35,296 nt of DNA from an uncultured Oscillospiraceae bacterium (GCA_900546785.1 URED01000022.1:1-35296); one strand, 5' to 3'. Shown: positions 1-9,512, counted from the first letter of the stretch. Notes: generated from the sequence alone by a model not told the origin. A program made the numbers and translations.

Positions 1-242
1 ATTGCCGAAAGTGCCGGCGCCTTTACGGCTGAGGTTTTTGCGTGCGGAACGGCTATGCCGTCTCCGATGGCGGTCGTACCCTGTTCCTCTCTTGCAAGGA
101 TGGCCTCTTTATAAGCGTCCTTATCCTTTAGATTTCCTGCTGCCGCGTGAAGCCCTACCAGGGCGTTTATCGCGTCACTCTTGGTTGAAATGTCAAGCCC
201 GAGCGTAATTGCCTCCGGCTTAAGCAGATCAATGATCCTCAT
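1..242 (-). CDS. fruA: PTS fructose transporter, EIIA domain (partial, N-terminus only)
   Basis: This is the start of a fructose-family PTS permease; the rest lies beyond the left edge. The 80 visible residues form the first half of a PTS EIIA-2 domain. The motif GDGIAVPHAKT carries the likely phospho-accepting His67, which would receive phosphate from HPr. The ATG at 242 has a clear CGGAGGG ribosome site. It lies 35 bases after the fruK stop, so it should be the third gene of fruR-fruK-fruA. In most Clostridia the protein continues as a fused EIIABC of about 600 residues, importing fructose as fructose-1-phosphate, the FruK substrate. The fused architecture cannot be checked here. A stand-alone EIIA is the alternative. 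Confidence 0.88.
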   Translation of the reverse strand, partial: MRIIDLLKPEAITLGLDISTKSDAINALVGLHAAAGNLKDKDAYKEAILAREEQGTTAIGDGIAVPHAKTSAVKAPALSA

Positions 243-277
243 AAATTTTCCCTCCGTTTTATATTATATTCAAATTA

Positions 278-1180
278 TTATAACCTTTTGAAAGCATCGT
301 CTATCCCCTGTCTGTCTGCAAGGCCGTAGCTGAACGCCGTTGCATTTGAACATGCCGAACCGAGCTTTAGGGCATAGGCGTAATCCCGCTTTTCGATATA
401 CCCGGCAACAAAACCCGCAACCATGGAATCACCGCAGCCAACGGAATTCTTGGGCTTGCCGGGAATAATGCCGATCGAGTGGGTATCGCCGGTTTCGGTT
501 ATCAGCGTCGCCCCCTGTTTGCCTCTTGAAACGAGCACGTTCCTTGCGCCCTTTTCCTGCAGACGCCGCGCATATTCAACGATCTCCTCCTCCGTTTCAA
601 CTTTAACTCCGAAGAGATCGCCCAGCTCAAAATTGTTGGGCTTGATGAGAAACGGATGATATTTAAGAACATTGAGCAGCAGCTCGCCCGTGGAATCCAC
701 AACGGCTTCAACGCCTGCTTGAGAAGTTATTGAAAGTATCCTTTCATAGATATCCGCCGGAAGCGTACCGGGAACGCTGCCCGCAAGCACGATGACGTCG
801 CCGGCAGACAGGGTCTTTAACCTTTCAAACAGCTTTTCCACCTCGCCGCCGTCTATGGGAGGACCGCAGGCGTTGATATCAAGCTCGGTCTCAGACCTGA
901 TCTTTACGTTAATGCGGGTCATTCCGCTTTTAAGCGGTATAAATTCGGCGTTTATACCGTCCTCCTTTAAAAGCTGTTCCAGCTTTTCACCGGTAAAACC
1001 GGCCTTGAAGCCGAGGGCGGTGTTTTCCACACCAAGCTGTGAAAGAACGGCAGAAACGTTTATTCCCTTTCCCCCGTAATTCAGCTCCTCCCCATATGTG
1101 CGGTTGATATCGTCAAACCTTAGCTTTTCAACCTTCATCACATAGTCCAGAGCCGGATTAAAGGTTACGGTATAGATCAT
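278..1180 (-). CDS. fruK: 1-phosphofructokinase
   Basis: Cytosolic PfkB-family kinase, 300 residues, converting fructose-1-phosphate to fructose-1,6-bisphosphate. It starts MIYTVTFNPALDYVM, typical of FruK/LacC. It carries the PfkB signature GGKGINVSAVLSQLG near residues 36-50 and the C-terminal ATP/catalytic motif GCGDSMVAGF with the catalytic Asp. I chose the ATG at 1180 because AAAAGGGGCG lies just upstream and family members begin there; an in-frame ATG at 1219 would overlap fruR and has no good ribosome site. It begins 16 bases after the fruR stop and is followed by fruA. Tagatose-6-phosphate kinase is the main alternative, but the fruA neighbour favours FruK. Confidence 0.93.
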   Translation of the reverse strand: MIYTVTFNPALDYVMKVEKLRFDDINRTYGEELNYGGKGINVSAVLSQLGVENTALGFKAGFTGEKLEQLLKEDGINAEFIPLKSGMTRINVKIRSETELDINACGPPIDGGEVEKLFERLKTLSAGDVIVLAGSVPGTLPADIYERILSITSQAGVEAVVDSTGELLLNVLKYHPFLIKPNNFELGDLFGVKVETEEEIVEYARRLQEKGARNVLVSRGKQGATLITETGDTHSIGIIPGKPKNSVGCGDSMVAGFVAGYIEKRDYAYALKLGSACSNATAFSYGLADRQGIDDAFKRL

Positions 1181-1196
1181 ATTCGCATCGCCCCTT

Positions 1197-1958
1197 TTAA
1201 TTGTTTTTCTTTTCCACAACTTTTATAACGGTTTTTGATCTGTATATTTCATCAGGCTCACGATCCGTAACGATGCACGCATCATCCAGCGCACCGAAGC
1301 GAACGGACGAGATCTTTGAGAATTTTGAGGAATCGGCAAGAACATAGGAAACAAACGCATTATCCATAGCCGCAGCCTTAACATACGCCTCCTCCGTGTC
1401 CGGCGTTGTAAAACCGCCCTGATCGGAAACGCCGTTTGCGCCTATGAACGCCTTGGTAAAGTTAAAATCGTGTATATTGCGCGCAGCCATAAGCCCCACA
1501 ATGGCCTCTGTAACTTTTTTGAGTCTGCCGCCCAAAACATAAACAGTAAGGCCTTTGTCTGCAAGCCGCTTTGCGTGCACTATGCCGTTTGTAACAAAGC
1601 TTGCGGTGCAGTTGCTCCTGATATACTCTATCATAAAAAGCGTTGAGGTGCCGGCGTCTATATAAACAAAATCATCGTTTTGGATCTGAGCCGCGCAGTA
1701 TTCCGCAATCAGCTTTTTCTGATCTGTATTTTCTGTTTCCTTAGAGCTTACATCCGCCTCGTGCGCAATAAACTGTTTGCCGGAAAGCGTTGCCCCGCCG
1801 TGTACCTTATTAATGTTTCCCTTTTTTGAGAGTTCTATTAAATCTCGCCGGATCGTGGATTCGGAAGCACCCAGCATCTTTGTGAGCTGCGTTACGCTGA
1901 CGGCGCCCTTTTCCTCAATGATCTCAAGGATCTTATTTTTTCTTTCCTGATTAAACAT
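1197..1958 (-). CDS. fruR: DeoR-family transcriptional regulator of the fructose operon
   Basis: A 253-residue DeoR-family regulator. The N-terminal winged HTH (residues about 3-57) includes VTQLTKMLGASESTIRRDL. The C-terminal DeoRC sugar-phosphate sensor domain includes the YIDAGTSTLF motif near residue 100. Family members sense a phosphorylated sugar; FruR types respond to fructose-1-phosphate or fructose-1,6-bisphosphate. It is the first gene of the fru operon, and CTCCGGAGGAAAT precedes the ATG. Its promoter is overlapped by repeated TGACTGAAAATGAA-like boxes, which suggests autoregulation. The assignment to fructose rests on the downstream fruK and fruA. Confidence 0.9.
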   Translation of the reverse strand: MFNQERKNKILEIIEEKGAVSVTQLTKMLGASESTIRRDLIELSKKGNINKVHGGATLSGKQFIAHEADVSSKETENTDQKKLIAEYCAAQIQNDDFVYIDAGTSTLFMIEYIRSNCTASFVTNGIVHAKRLADKGLTVYVLGGRLKKVTEAIVGLMAARNIHDFNFTKAFIGANGVSDQGGFTTPDTEEAYVKAAAMDNAFVSYVLADSSKFSKISSVRFGALDDACIVTDREPDEIYRSKTVIKVVEKKNN

Positions 1959-1994
1959 ATTTCCTCCGGAGTTTCAAAAGCCTTTTGTACCTTC

Positions 1995-2023
1995 ATTGTA
2001 GCAATTCATTCATTTTCAGTCAA
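1995..2023 (-). promoter_or_regulatory. Promoter of fruR-fruK-fruA
   Basis: On the minus strand a TTGACT -35 (2018-2023), a 17-base spacer and a TACAAT -10 (1995-2000) lie about 37 bases upstream of the fruR ATG. The -35 and the start of the spacer are part of one copy of the repeated TGACTGAAAATGAA box, so a bound repressor would block polymerase. Confidence 0.8.
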
Positions 2024-2152
2024 TACATAACGTTCATTTTCGGTCATTTGAACAATATCAGAACTATTTCCATTGCTTTTTGCACAAACAAAAGCCCTGT
2101 TTGTGACTGATTTTGACTGATTTTCTGAAATCCGCAATTTATTCAGTCACAA
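2009..2152 (-). promoter_or_regulatory. Cluster of candidate FruR operator repeats
   Basis: Two near-identical 14-mers, TTCATTTTCAGTCA (2009-2022) and TTCATTTTCGGTCA (2033-2046), lie 24 bases apart. Further upstream TGACTGATTTT occurs twice in tandem (2104-2124). A perfect 10-base inverted repeat, TTGTGACTGA (2101-2110) and TCAGTCACAA (2143-2152), completes the cluster. All share a TGACTGA core. Repeated half-sites upstream of a self-regulated DeoR gene are typical of this family. Assignment to FruR is inference. Confidence 0.65.
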
Positions 2153-2160
2153 TAAAAAAA

Positions 2161-2196
2161 GGAAAGAATAAAAACTCCAGCGTTTTTATTCTTTCC
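2161..2196 (-). terminator. Rho-independent terminator after nfnB
   Basis: Perfect 15-base inverted repeat (2161-2175 with 2182-2196, 6-base loop) followed on the minus strand by a run of T. It lies 32 bases past the nfnB stop. Confidence 0.85.
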
Positions 2197-2228
2197 TGAA
2201 AACAATTAAAATTATGAAGATTTAACGA

Positions 2229-3611
2229 TCAATTCGCTTTGCTTTTGATATATTCGTCAATCGCCTTTGCCGCCGCCTTGCCGGCGCCCATGGCCTTTAT
2301 GACCGTTGCTGCGCCTGTTACGGTATCGCCGCCTGCAAAAACACCTTCGCGCGAAGTTCTGCCGTTCTCATCTGCAACGATGCAGCCCCGCTTATCTACT
2401 TCCAGTCCAGCAGTTGTTGATTTGATGAGCGGATTCGGCGAAGTGCCGATCGCAATGATAACGCTGTCCACATCAATGATATGTTCACTGCCTTTTATTG
2501 CTACCGGGCGGCGCCTGCCGGATTCATCAGGCTCGCCAAGCTCCATATTAACGCATTCGATACCGGTTACATTTCCGTTTTCATCACCGAGTATGCGCGT
2601 GGGATTCATCAGCGTTTTGAACTCAATCTGCTCCTCTATTGCATTTTCGACCTCTTCCGCTCTGGCGGGCAGTTCCTCCATAGAGCGGCGGTAGATAATG
2701 CAGACTTCCTGCGCGCCGAGGCGTTTTGCGCATCTGGCGGCATCCATGGCAACGTTTCCGCCGCCCACTACCGCAACGCGTCTGCCGTGCTGAACCGGCG
2801 TACGGCTGTCCTCTTTATAGGCTTTCATCAGATTGATTCTTGTTAAAAATTCGTTTGCGGAATAAACGCCCTTAAGATTTTCACCCTCTATGCCCATGAA
2901 GCGCGGAAGCCCTGCGCCGGAGCCGACGAAAACGGCGTCATATTTTTGCAGCATATCATCTATGGATATGCTTCTGCCGATAACGACGTTTGTTTCCACG
3001 TCCACGCCCATATCCTTAAGTCCGTCCACCTCGCGCTGAACGATCGCTTTTGGCAATCTGAATTCGGGGATACCGTAAACGAGCACGCCGCCGGCTATAT
3101 GAAGCGCCTCGAATATCGTGACGGTATAGCCCATTTTTGCAAGATCCCCGGCACAGGTGAGCGAGCTTGGGCCGGAACCTACGATTGCAACACTTTTTCC
3201 GTTTTTGGGGATATCCGCTTTTTTCAGCGGGGTATTTGCGTTATGATAATCGGCAACAAACCTTTCAAGCCTGCCGATGCCGACGGATTCGCCCTTTATG
3301 CCGCGCACGCATTTTGATTCGCACTGCTTTTCCTGCGGGCATACCCTGCCGCAAACAGCGGGAAGCGCCGAAGTTTTTGCGATGACCTGATAAGCCTCTT
3401 CAAACTTGCCCTCAGCCACAAGAGCGATAAAATCCGGAATTGCAATATTTACCGGGCAGCCAGAAACGCACGGGCGGTGCTTGCAGTGCAGGCAGCGCTT
3501 TGCCTCTTCTATTGCCGTTTCTGCGTCATAGCCGGTTGCGACCTCTTTGAAATCCTTGTTTCTGACAAGCGGATCACGGCACGGCATGGGGTGCCTTTTA
3601 TTGATATCCAT
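2229..3611 (-). CDS. nfnB: NfnB-like large subunit, ferredoxin:NADP oxidoreductase (GltD-type flavoprotein)
   Basis: A 460-residue flavoprotein of the glutamate-synthase small-subunit (GltD) family. The N-terminus holds two Cys clusters for [4Fe-4S] centres, CLHCKHRPCVSGCP and CGRVCPQEKQCESKC. Two Rossmann folds follow: GSGPSSLTCAGDLA for FAD and GGGNVAMDAARCAKRLGA for NAD(P). The start is the ATG at 3611, behind AAGGAGG, one base past the nfnA stop, so the two are translationally coupled; the longer open frame lies inside nfnA. In Thermotoga and Clostridium this pair bifurcates electrons between NADPH, NADH and ferredoxin in the cytosol. A sulfide dehydrogenase (SudA) or NADPH-GOGAT small subunit name is possible, but no GOGAT large subunit is present. 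Confidence 0.86.
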   Translation of the reverse strand: MDINKRHPMPCRDPLVRNKDFKEVATGYDAETAIEEAKRCLHCKHRPCVSGCPVNIAIPDFIALVAEGKFEEAYQVIAKTSALPAVCGRVCPQEKQCESKCVRGIKGESVGIGRLERFVADYHNANTPLKKADIPKNGKSVAIVGSGPSSLTCAGDLAKMGYTVTIFEALHIAGGVLVYGIPEFRLPKAIVQREVDGLKDMGVDVETNVVIGRSISIDDMLQKYDAVFVGSGAGLPRFMGIEGENLKGVYSANEFLTRINLMKAYKEDSRTPVQHGRRVAVVGGGNVAMDAARCAKRLGAQEVCIIYRRSMEELPARAEEVENAIEEQIEFKTLMNPTRILGDENGNVTGIECVNMELGEPDESGRRRPVAIKGSEHIIDVDSVIIAIGTSPNPLIKSTTAGLEVDKRGCIVADENGRTSREGVFAGGDTVTGAATVIKAMGAGKAAAKAIDEYIKSKAN

Positions 3612-3612
3612 A

Positions 3613-4446
3613 TCACTGCACCTCCTTGCCGAAGAGGCGGCATTCCTCGCTGCGCTCAAACTTTTTATACATCGCGCCGCGCTCCATTGCCTCGTCAAAA
3701 TCAACAAGATGACCGTCAAATTCCGGGCCGTCAACACAGGCGAATTTCGTTTCACCGCCGACGGTCAGGCGGCAACCGCCGCACATTCCCGTGCCGTCTA
3801 TCATGATGGGATTCATGGAAACGATGGTCTTTATGCCGTATTCTTTGGTCAGCTTTGAAACAAATTTCATCATGGGAATCGGGCCGATCGCGATCACAAG
3901 ATCGTACTCTTCACCGGAATCTATAAGTTCCTTTAAAGCGTCCGTAACAAAACCTTTTTTACCGGTAGAGCCGTCATCGCTTACAAGCACATATTTATCC
4001 GAAACGGCTTTGAATTCATCTGTAAGGATTACAAGCTCTTTATTTCTGAAGCCGACGACCGTGTGCACCACTGTGCCCTGCTGATGAAATTTTTTTGCAA
4101 CGGGGTATGCAATGGCAGAGCCCACGCCGCCGCCGATAACGGCAACTTTCTTATAGCCGTCCGTTTTGGTAGGATTGCCGAGCGGGCCTACAAAATCCTC
4201 AATATAATCGCCCTCATTTTTGAGATTGAGGAGCGAAGTCTCTGCGCCGACAACCTGAAAGATGATCGTAACGGTTTCGTTTTCCCTGTCATAATCCGCA
4301 ATCGTAAAGGGAACACGCTCGCCGTCCTTATCCACGCGCAGAATAATAAACTGCCCGGGCTGTGCCTTTTTTGCAACGAACGGCGCTTCAATGACCATGC
4401 GCGTTACGCTGCTGTTCAGGCTTTCCTTTTTAAGTATCTTGTACAT
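3613..4446 (-). CDS. nfnA: NfnA-like small subunit, ferredoxin-NADP reductase family
   Basis: A 277-residue protein of the ferredoxin-NADP reductase / dihydroorotate dehydrogenase electron-transfer family. It has an N-terminal FAD barrel with RVPFTIADYD, a middle NAD-binding region beginning AVIGGGVGSAIAYPVAKK, and a C-terminal Cys set (MCGGCRLTVGGETKFAC plus a nearby acidic patch) that fits a [2Fe-2S] site. It is the first gene of nfnA-nfnB and probably handles the NADH side of the bifurcating complex. GGAGAGGG lies upstream of the ATG at 4446. A PyrK-type subunit is unlikely because no pyrD is adjacent. Confidence 0.85.
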   Translation of the reverse strand: MYKILKKESLNSSVTRMVIEAPFVAKKAQPGQFIILRVDKDGERVPFTIADYDRENETVTIIFQVVGAETSLLNLKNEGDYIEDFVGPLGNPTKTDGYKKVAVIGGGVGSAIAYPVAKKFHQQGTVVHTVVGFRNKELVILTDEFKAVSDKYVLVSDDGSTGKKGFVTDALKELIDSGEEYDLVIAIGPIPMMKFVSKLTKEYGIKTIVSMNPIMIDGTGMCGGCRLTVGGETKFACVDGPEFDGHLVDFDEAMERGAMYKKFERSEECRLFGKEVQ

Positions 4447-4517
4447 ACAAACCCTCTCCGTTTGTTTTATATAAGCCGGAACTTGCCGGCATAAAAGCTG
4501 ATATGATTTGCTAAATC

Positions 4518-4546
4518 ATTATATTCCAAAAAGCCGCCGATAACAA
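4518..4546 (-). promoter_or_regulatory. Promoter of nfnA-nfnB
   Basis: Minus-strand TTGTTA (4541-4546), a 17-base spacer and a perfect TATAAT (4518-4523), about 72 bases upstream of nfnA. The -35 lies inside the hairpin at 4533-4588. Confidence 0.65.
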
Positions 4547-4588
4547 GCAAATGCGCTGATTTCTGAGCATTTGTACTAAAACGGCGGC
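4533..4588 (-). terminator. Two-tier hairpin, probable abfA terminator
   Basis: Outer arms GCCGCCG (4533-4539) and CGGCGGC (4582-4588) enclose inner arms CAAATGC (4548-4554) and GCATTTG (4567-4573). Five T follow on the minus strand. It is placed to end abfA transcription just ahead of the nfn promoter, which it overlaps. Confidence 0.55.
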
Positions 4589-4680
4589 GATTTTTTTGAA
4601 TTTTTGTTTAAGATTCCGATATGCCGAAAATGCGACGGCAGCTTAAATTCACTTGCTTTTATGTGAGCGGCAGATCATAC

Positions 4681-6186
<1,506 letters not shown>

Positions 6187-6306
6187 TTATCATACAGAAA
6201 TTTTTTAATATATTAGTCTATTAAAATAATAAAATAAAGAAAATTCTTAATAATTTATAATTTTTTTACATTTTTCCGAAACAGACATGCGATCAGCCAT
6301 AAAAAA

Positions 6307-6327
6307 GCCGCCCGAAGACCGGGCGGC
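6307..6327 (-). terminator. Terminator after the GPH symporter
   Basis: GCCGCCCG (6307-6314) pairs with CGGGCGGC (6320-6327) around a 5-base loop. Six T follow on the minus strand, 13 bases past the symporter stop. Confidence 0.88.
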
Positions 6328-6339
6328 GATGCTGAAATA

Positions 6340-7782
6340 TCAAGCTTTATTTGAGCGCCTTTCGGCAAGCGCCGCAGAGATCTGTGCTTTCTTTTCGCCG
6401 ACTATATCATACTTGAACATCGGGAAGATAGAAAGAAGCGCAAGTATACCGGGCAGCGCCGTATAGGCAAAGAAGATTATATCTTTCGTACCCGTAGTGA
6501 AACTGCCGGTGCTGAGCGCTTCGTAATAGCCCGAACCCTGAACGAATATCAGGCCGACGGCAGTGCCGAGCGCAAGGCATACCTTGATCGTAAGCGTAAG
6601 GATAGAATAGGCAGCGCCCTCCATTCTTTTACCGGTCTCATATTCATAGTAATCCACGCAGTCCGCCGTCATGATCATAGGCATAAGGGTTACGGCGCCG
6701 AATTGCAGACCGATCAGGAACAGCGAAGCATAAAACAGAACGGTGAGCACCATATTATCCGGCGATCTGAACCAGAAATGCCCGATAATGAAAGAGAATA
6801 TGGAAGCTGCAAAGCCGTAAACGGAAAGGAGAATATAAGCTTTCTTTTCATCCATCTTTTTGATAAGTAGCGGGCAGAGCGCCATGCTTATCATGGAACC
6901 GACGGCAGTTACGATGCCGAGAACGGCTACAAGATTCTGGCTGCCGAGAATAACGGTTGCAGCCTGAACCTGGATTCCCATAGCCATCTGCCTGCCGAAG
7001 CCAAGAAAATAAGAGAGGATAACCAGCATGAGCGGCTTATTGTTTTTTAGCGCCGAGATCATGTCCTTAAAGGTTGTTTTTTCGCCGGAAACATAGGGTA
7101 CGCGCTCTTTGTTTATCATAGGGATAAGGGCAAAGAGCAGGCAGCCGAGCACTGCAGTGAGAACGGCAGTCCAAAAATACTCGGACGAGATCATCGGCGT
7201 ATCCGTTTCGCCGGAGGAAACGAACACCTTAGAGCCCCCGGGGATTATGAGACATACGATGGGAACGATAACTACGCAGGCGGAAAAGCCGACCTGCTTA
7301 AAGGTGTTTGATATGGAAACGACGTTCGTTCTTTCCGTTGGGTTCGGTGTAAGTACGGAGGCTATGCCCTGGGAGGGAACGTCGCCCATCGTCATGGCGA
7401 TGCTCCAGATAAGGTATGTAATAAAGATCCAAACATAGAGCCCGATCCCCTCGAACGGAACGTTCAGGAAAACGACCGCCGTCATAATAAGCAGCGGCGC
7501 AAGCGAATAGAGGATCATGGATTTGAATTTGCCTCTTTTACTCTTTGACCTGTCTATAAGATTGCCGACAACGGGATCTGCAACAGCCGAAACGATCTTT
7601 GCAATAAGAATAAGAACCGCCACAACGCTTACATTGGCGCCCAATATAGAGCCGTCAAACTCCGCCTGATAGGAATTCAAAAGCCCCACGATTGCCTGAA
7701 AGCCGAAAAGGCCGAGCGAATAGGCAAGGACCTCCTTGAACTTCATATGCTTTTTTGTTGTTACATCGGTGCCTGTACTCAT
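6340..7782 (-). CDS. GPH-family glycoside/pentoside:cation symporter
   Basis: A 480-residue inner-membrane transporter with about twelve hydrophobic segments. It belongs to the glycoside-pentoside-hexuronide:cation family (MelB, XynB, LacS relatives). The diagnostic region VADPVVGNLIDRSKSKRGKFK, with its conserved Asp and basic loop, lies near residues 70-90. Start choice is the ATG at 7782 behind AAAGGAG; the longer open frame adds 17 residues without a ribosome site. Beside an intracellular GH51 enzyme, arabino- or xylo-oligosaccharides are the likely cargo (inference). The missing sugar PTS EIIA-like tail sets it apart from LacS. It follows an SDR gene with a hairpin in the gap. Confidence 0.85.
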   Translation of the reverse strand: MSTGTDVTTKKHMKFKEVLAYSLGLFGFQAIVGLLNSYQAEFDGSILGANVSVVAVLILIAKIVSAVADPVVGNLIDRSKSKRGKFKSMILYSLAPLLIMTAVVFLNVPFEGIGLYVWIFITYLIWSIAMTMGDVPSQGIASVLTPNPTERTNVVSISNTFKQVGFSACVVIVPIVCLIIPGGSKVFVSSGETDTPMISSEYFWTAVLTAVLGCLLFALIPMINKERVPYVSGEKTTFKDMISALKNNKPLMLVILSYFLGFGRQMAMGIQVQAATVILGSQNLVAVLGIVTAVGSMISMALCPLLIKKMDEKKAYILLSVYGFAASIFSFIIGHFWFRSPDNMVLTVLFYASLFLIGLQFGAVTLMPMIMTADCVDYYEYETGKRMEGAAYSILTLTIKVCLALGTAVGLIFVQGSGYYEALSTGSFTTGTKDIIFFAYTALPGILALLSIFPMFKYDIVGEKKAQISAALAERRSNKA

Positions 7783-7811
7783 AATGTACTCCTTTTCAAA
7801 AATATAAAAGG

Positions 7812-7841
7812 GCGAAACGGCGCAGCTATACACCGTTTCGC
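7812..7841 (-). terminator. Intercistronic hairpin between SDR and symporter
   Basis: GCGAAACGG (7812-7820) pairs with CCGTTTCGC (7833-7841). A T-rich tract follows on the minus strand. It lies 16 bases past the SDR stop and 30 bases before the symporter ATG. No separate promoter is visible in the gap, so it may be a leaky terminator that lowers symporter expression. Confidence 0.65.
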
Positions 7842-7857
7842 ACCTTTGCGATAAAAA

Positions 7858-8691
7858 TTAATCCTTAAATACTTCGCTGAACAGATCTATGTCCGCAGCC
7901 TTCATAACCGCGCTGAAAAGGCGCGAGCCGTTAACGGGAAGCAGCTTGCCGAAAATATTCATGGCATGCGCGTCCACACCGTGGATCTGAAGCGCCTGCT
8001 TATGCTCAATACCGAACATAATGAGCTTGACCATAAGATCACAGTCTGTTGAGATCATATCAATCACTTTCTGGCCCTTACCGCCGTCATTCTTCTGACC
8101 GCGGAAAATATCCGTTTTGGTAAAGCCGGGGCAAACAAGGCCTACATATATCTTGCCTCTGAACTCTTCCCTTAAGGATTCGGTAAAGCCCTTGAGCGCC
8201 GCCTTAGACGCGGAATACATGCTTGTGCCCGCAAGGCTCATGAGCGCGGCGGACGAATCGATATTCACAATACCGGGATCGCTGCTTTTCAAAAGCATGG
8301 GCAGCAGCGCCTTAATGGAATATACGCATGAATAGAAATTGATATTGATGGCATTTTCGATCTCATCCATATCATAGCGGTCAAACCTCTTGAATTTAGG
8401 CAGGATACCGGCATTGTTGATAAGCACGTCTACCTGAATATCCTCTTCCTCAAGCTCTTCAACAAGCTTCGTCCAATTTTCATTTTTGGAAACATCAAAT
8501 AGCTTATATGAAAACTGCTCTGCATAGGTTGGGCCTAACTCTTCAATAAACTTGAGCATTTTGGGTTCGCTTCTTGCGATACCGATAACGCGGCAGCCGT
8601 GTTTTTTAATAAGCGTTGCCGCAATACCTGCTCCCATACCGCCGGACGCACCGGTAACGATACAGGTTTTTCCGTCAAGCCAGTTGGACAT
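7858..8691 (-). CDS. Short-chain dehydrogenase/reductase
   Basis: A 277-residue cytosolic SDR oxidoreductase. The NAD(P)-binding TGASGGMGAG is at residues 13-22, the NNAG motif at 92-95, catalytic Ser about 146-147 and the YxxxK pair Tyr159/Lys163. GGAGGGT precedes the ATG. It is first in a likely transcript with the sugar symporter, so a sugar or polyol substrate is possible, but nothing in the sequence fixes the substrate. The C-terminal 80 residues, with a Met- and His-rich region, resemble those of acyl/steroid-type SDRs in Clostridia, so lipid-like substrates remain open. Confidence 0.88.
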   Translation of the reverse strand: MSNWLDGKTCIVTGASGGMGAGIAATLIKKHGCRVIGIARSEPKMLKFIEELGPTYAEQFSYKLFDVSKNENWTKLVEELEEEDIQVDVLINNAGILPKFKRFDRYDMDEIENAININFYSCVYSIKALLPMLLKSSDPGIVNIDSSAALMSLAGTSMYSASKAALKGFTESLREEFRGKIYVGLVCPGFTKTDIFRGQKNDGGKGQKVIDMISTDCDLMVKLIMFGIEHKQALQIHGVDAHAMNIFGKLLPVNGSRLFSAVMKAADIDLFSEVFKD

Positions 8692-8733
8692 AATTTTTTA
8701 CCCTCCGTGATACAATCAAAATATTTCAGTAAC

Positions 8734-8762
8734 ATTATACTAAATACTCAAACAATTTACAA
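8734..8762 (-). promoter_or_regulatory. Promoter of the SDR gene
   Basis: Minus-strand TTGTAA (8757-8762), a 17-base spacer and TATAAT (8734-8739), about 43 bases before the SDR ATG. Confidence 0.7.
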
Positions 8763-8805
8763 GGATAAATAAAAAATTATCAAGGATTTACGTCTGTTTT
8801 TTTGA

Positions 8806-9390
8806 TCAGGTCTTTATATGGCCGGAAAGGCGCCTGCAAAGGAGCGTTGCAAGCGCGATCTTTATGAGATCCGGAAAGATAAACGGCAGAACGCAGGTGG
8901 AAAGCGCTGCGGCAAAAGTTGTGCCGGTTGAATTGTTTGCCGACCAAATAACGAACCAAACCGTGCCGAAAAGATAGCAAAGCGCAATACCGGCCGTCAT
9001 GGAGAGCGCATATACGGCAGTCTTTCTGCCAAACAGCTTTACCGCGCCTCCAACGGTGAGCGCCGTAAAAACAAACCCGATTATATATCCGCCGGTTATG
9101 CCGAACAGCACCCCGGACCCCGCGCCGAAATTTGAAAATACCGGAACGCCGACAAGCCCTATGACGATATATACCACTACCGTGAGCACGCCGTTTCGCA
9201 GGCCGAGCATGCCCGCGGCGCAGCAAACGGCAAAGGTCTGCAGGGTTATCGGCACGGCAAGCGGTATCTGGATCCAGGAGCACACGGCGATAACCGCCGC
9301 AAAAATACCTATGTATACCAGATCCAATGTCTTAAAACGCGGCCCGGCTTTCTTTTCTTTTTTTGATCTGCTTTCCGTTATATTTTCCAT
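8806..9390 (-). CDS. bioY: Biotin transporter, BioY (S component)
   Basis: A 194-residue membrane protein with about six hydrophobic segments. It carries BioY hallmarks: VPITLQTFAVCCAAGMLG, GLVGVPVFSNFGAGSGVLFG and ITGGYIIGF. BioY is the biotin-binding S component of ECF transporters. No bioMN/ecfAAT genes lie in this window, so it would share an ECF module elsewhere or act alone. Its promoter is overlapped by a BirA-type operator, which independently supports biotin as the ligand. AAAGGATC precedes the ATG. The first 25 residues are a charged cytosolic extension rich in Lys/Glu. No terminator with a clear T run is visible after the stop. Confidence 0.95.
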   Translation of the reverse strand: MENITESRSKKEKKAGPRFKTLDLVYIGIFAAVIAVCSWIQIPLAVPITLQTFAVCCAAGMLGLRNGVLTVVVYIVIGLVGVPVFSNFGAGSGVLFGITGGYIIGFVFTALTVGGAVKLFGRKTAVYALSMTAGIALCYLFGTVWFVIWSANNSTGTTFAAALSTCVLPFIFPDLIKIALATLLCRRLSGHIKT

Positions 9391-9433
9391 TTCAAGATCC
9401 TTTCCCTGCGCCCTGCGCTGTATTTCTTAATTA

Positions 9434-9462
9434 TTTATACAGCAAAAAAGCATAATTGTCAA
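9434..9462 (-). promoter_or_regulatory. Promoter of bioY
   Basis: Minus-strand perfect TTGACA (9457-9462), a 17-base spacer and TATAAA (9434-9439). The -35 lies inside one half of the BirA-like palindrome. Confidence 0.85.
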
Positions 9463-9488
9463 CCATTGTTTCAAAAATAGGTTTACAG
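9456..9488 (-). promoter_or_regulatory. BirA-type biotin operator
   Basis: TTGTCAACC (9456-9464), 15 bases, then GGTTTACAG (9480-9488). This matches the known BirA box layout TTGTnAACC-N14/16-GGTTnACAA with one mismatch at the last base. It covers the bioY -35, so biotinyl-AMP-bound BirA would repress transcription. Confidence 0.85.
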
Positions 9489-9512
9489 TAAAGCGGCTTT
9501 ATATAATACAAG

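Noticed and set aside
2229..3611. Glutamate synthase small subunit (gltD) as the name
   Set aside because: No GOGAT large subunit is present and the coupled partner is an NfnA-type FNR-like subunit.
8780..9283. 167-codon open frame on the minus strand across bioY
   Set aside because: It overlaps bioY in another frame; bioY has the family motifs, ribosome site and promoter.
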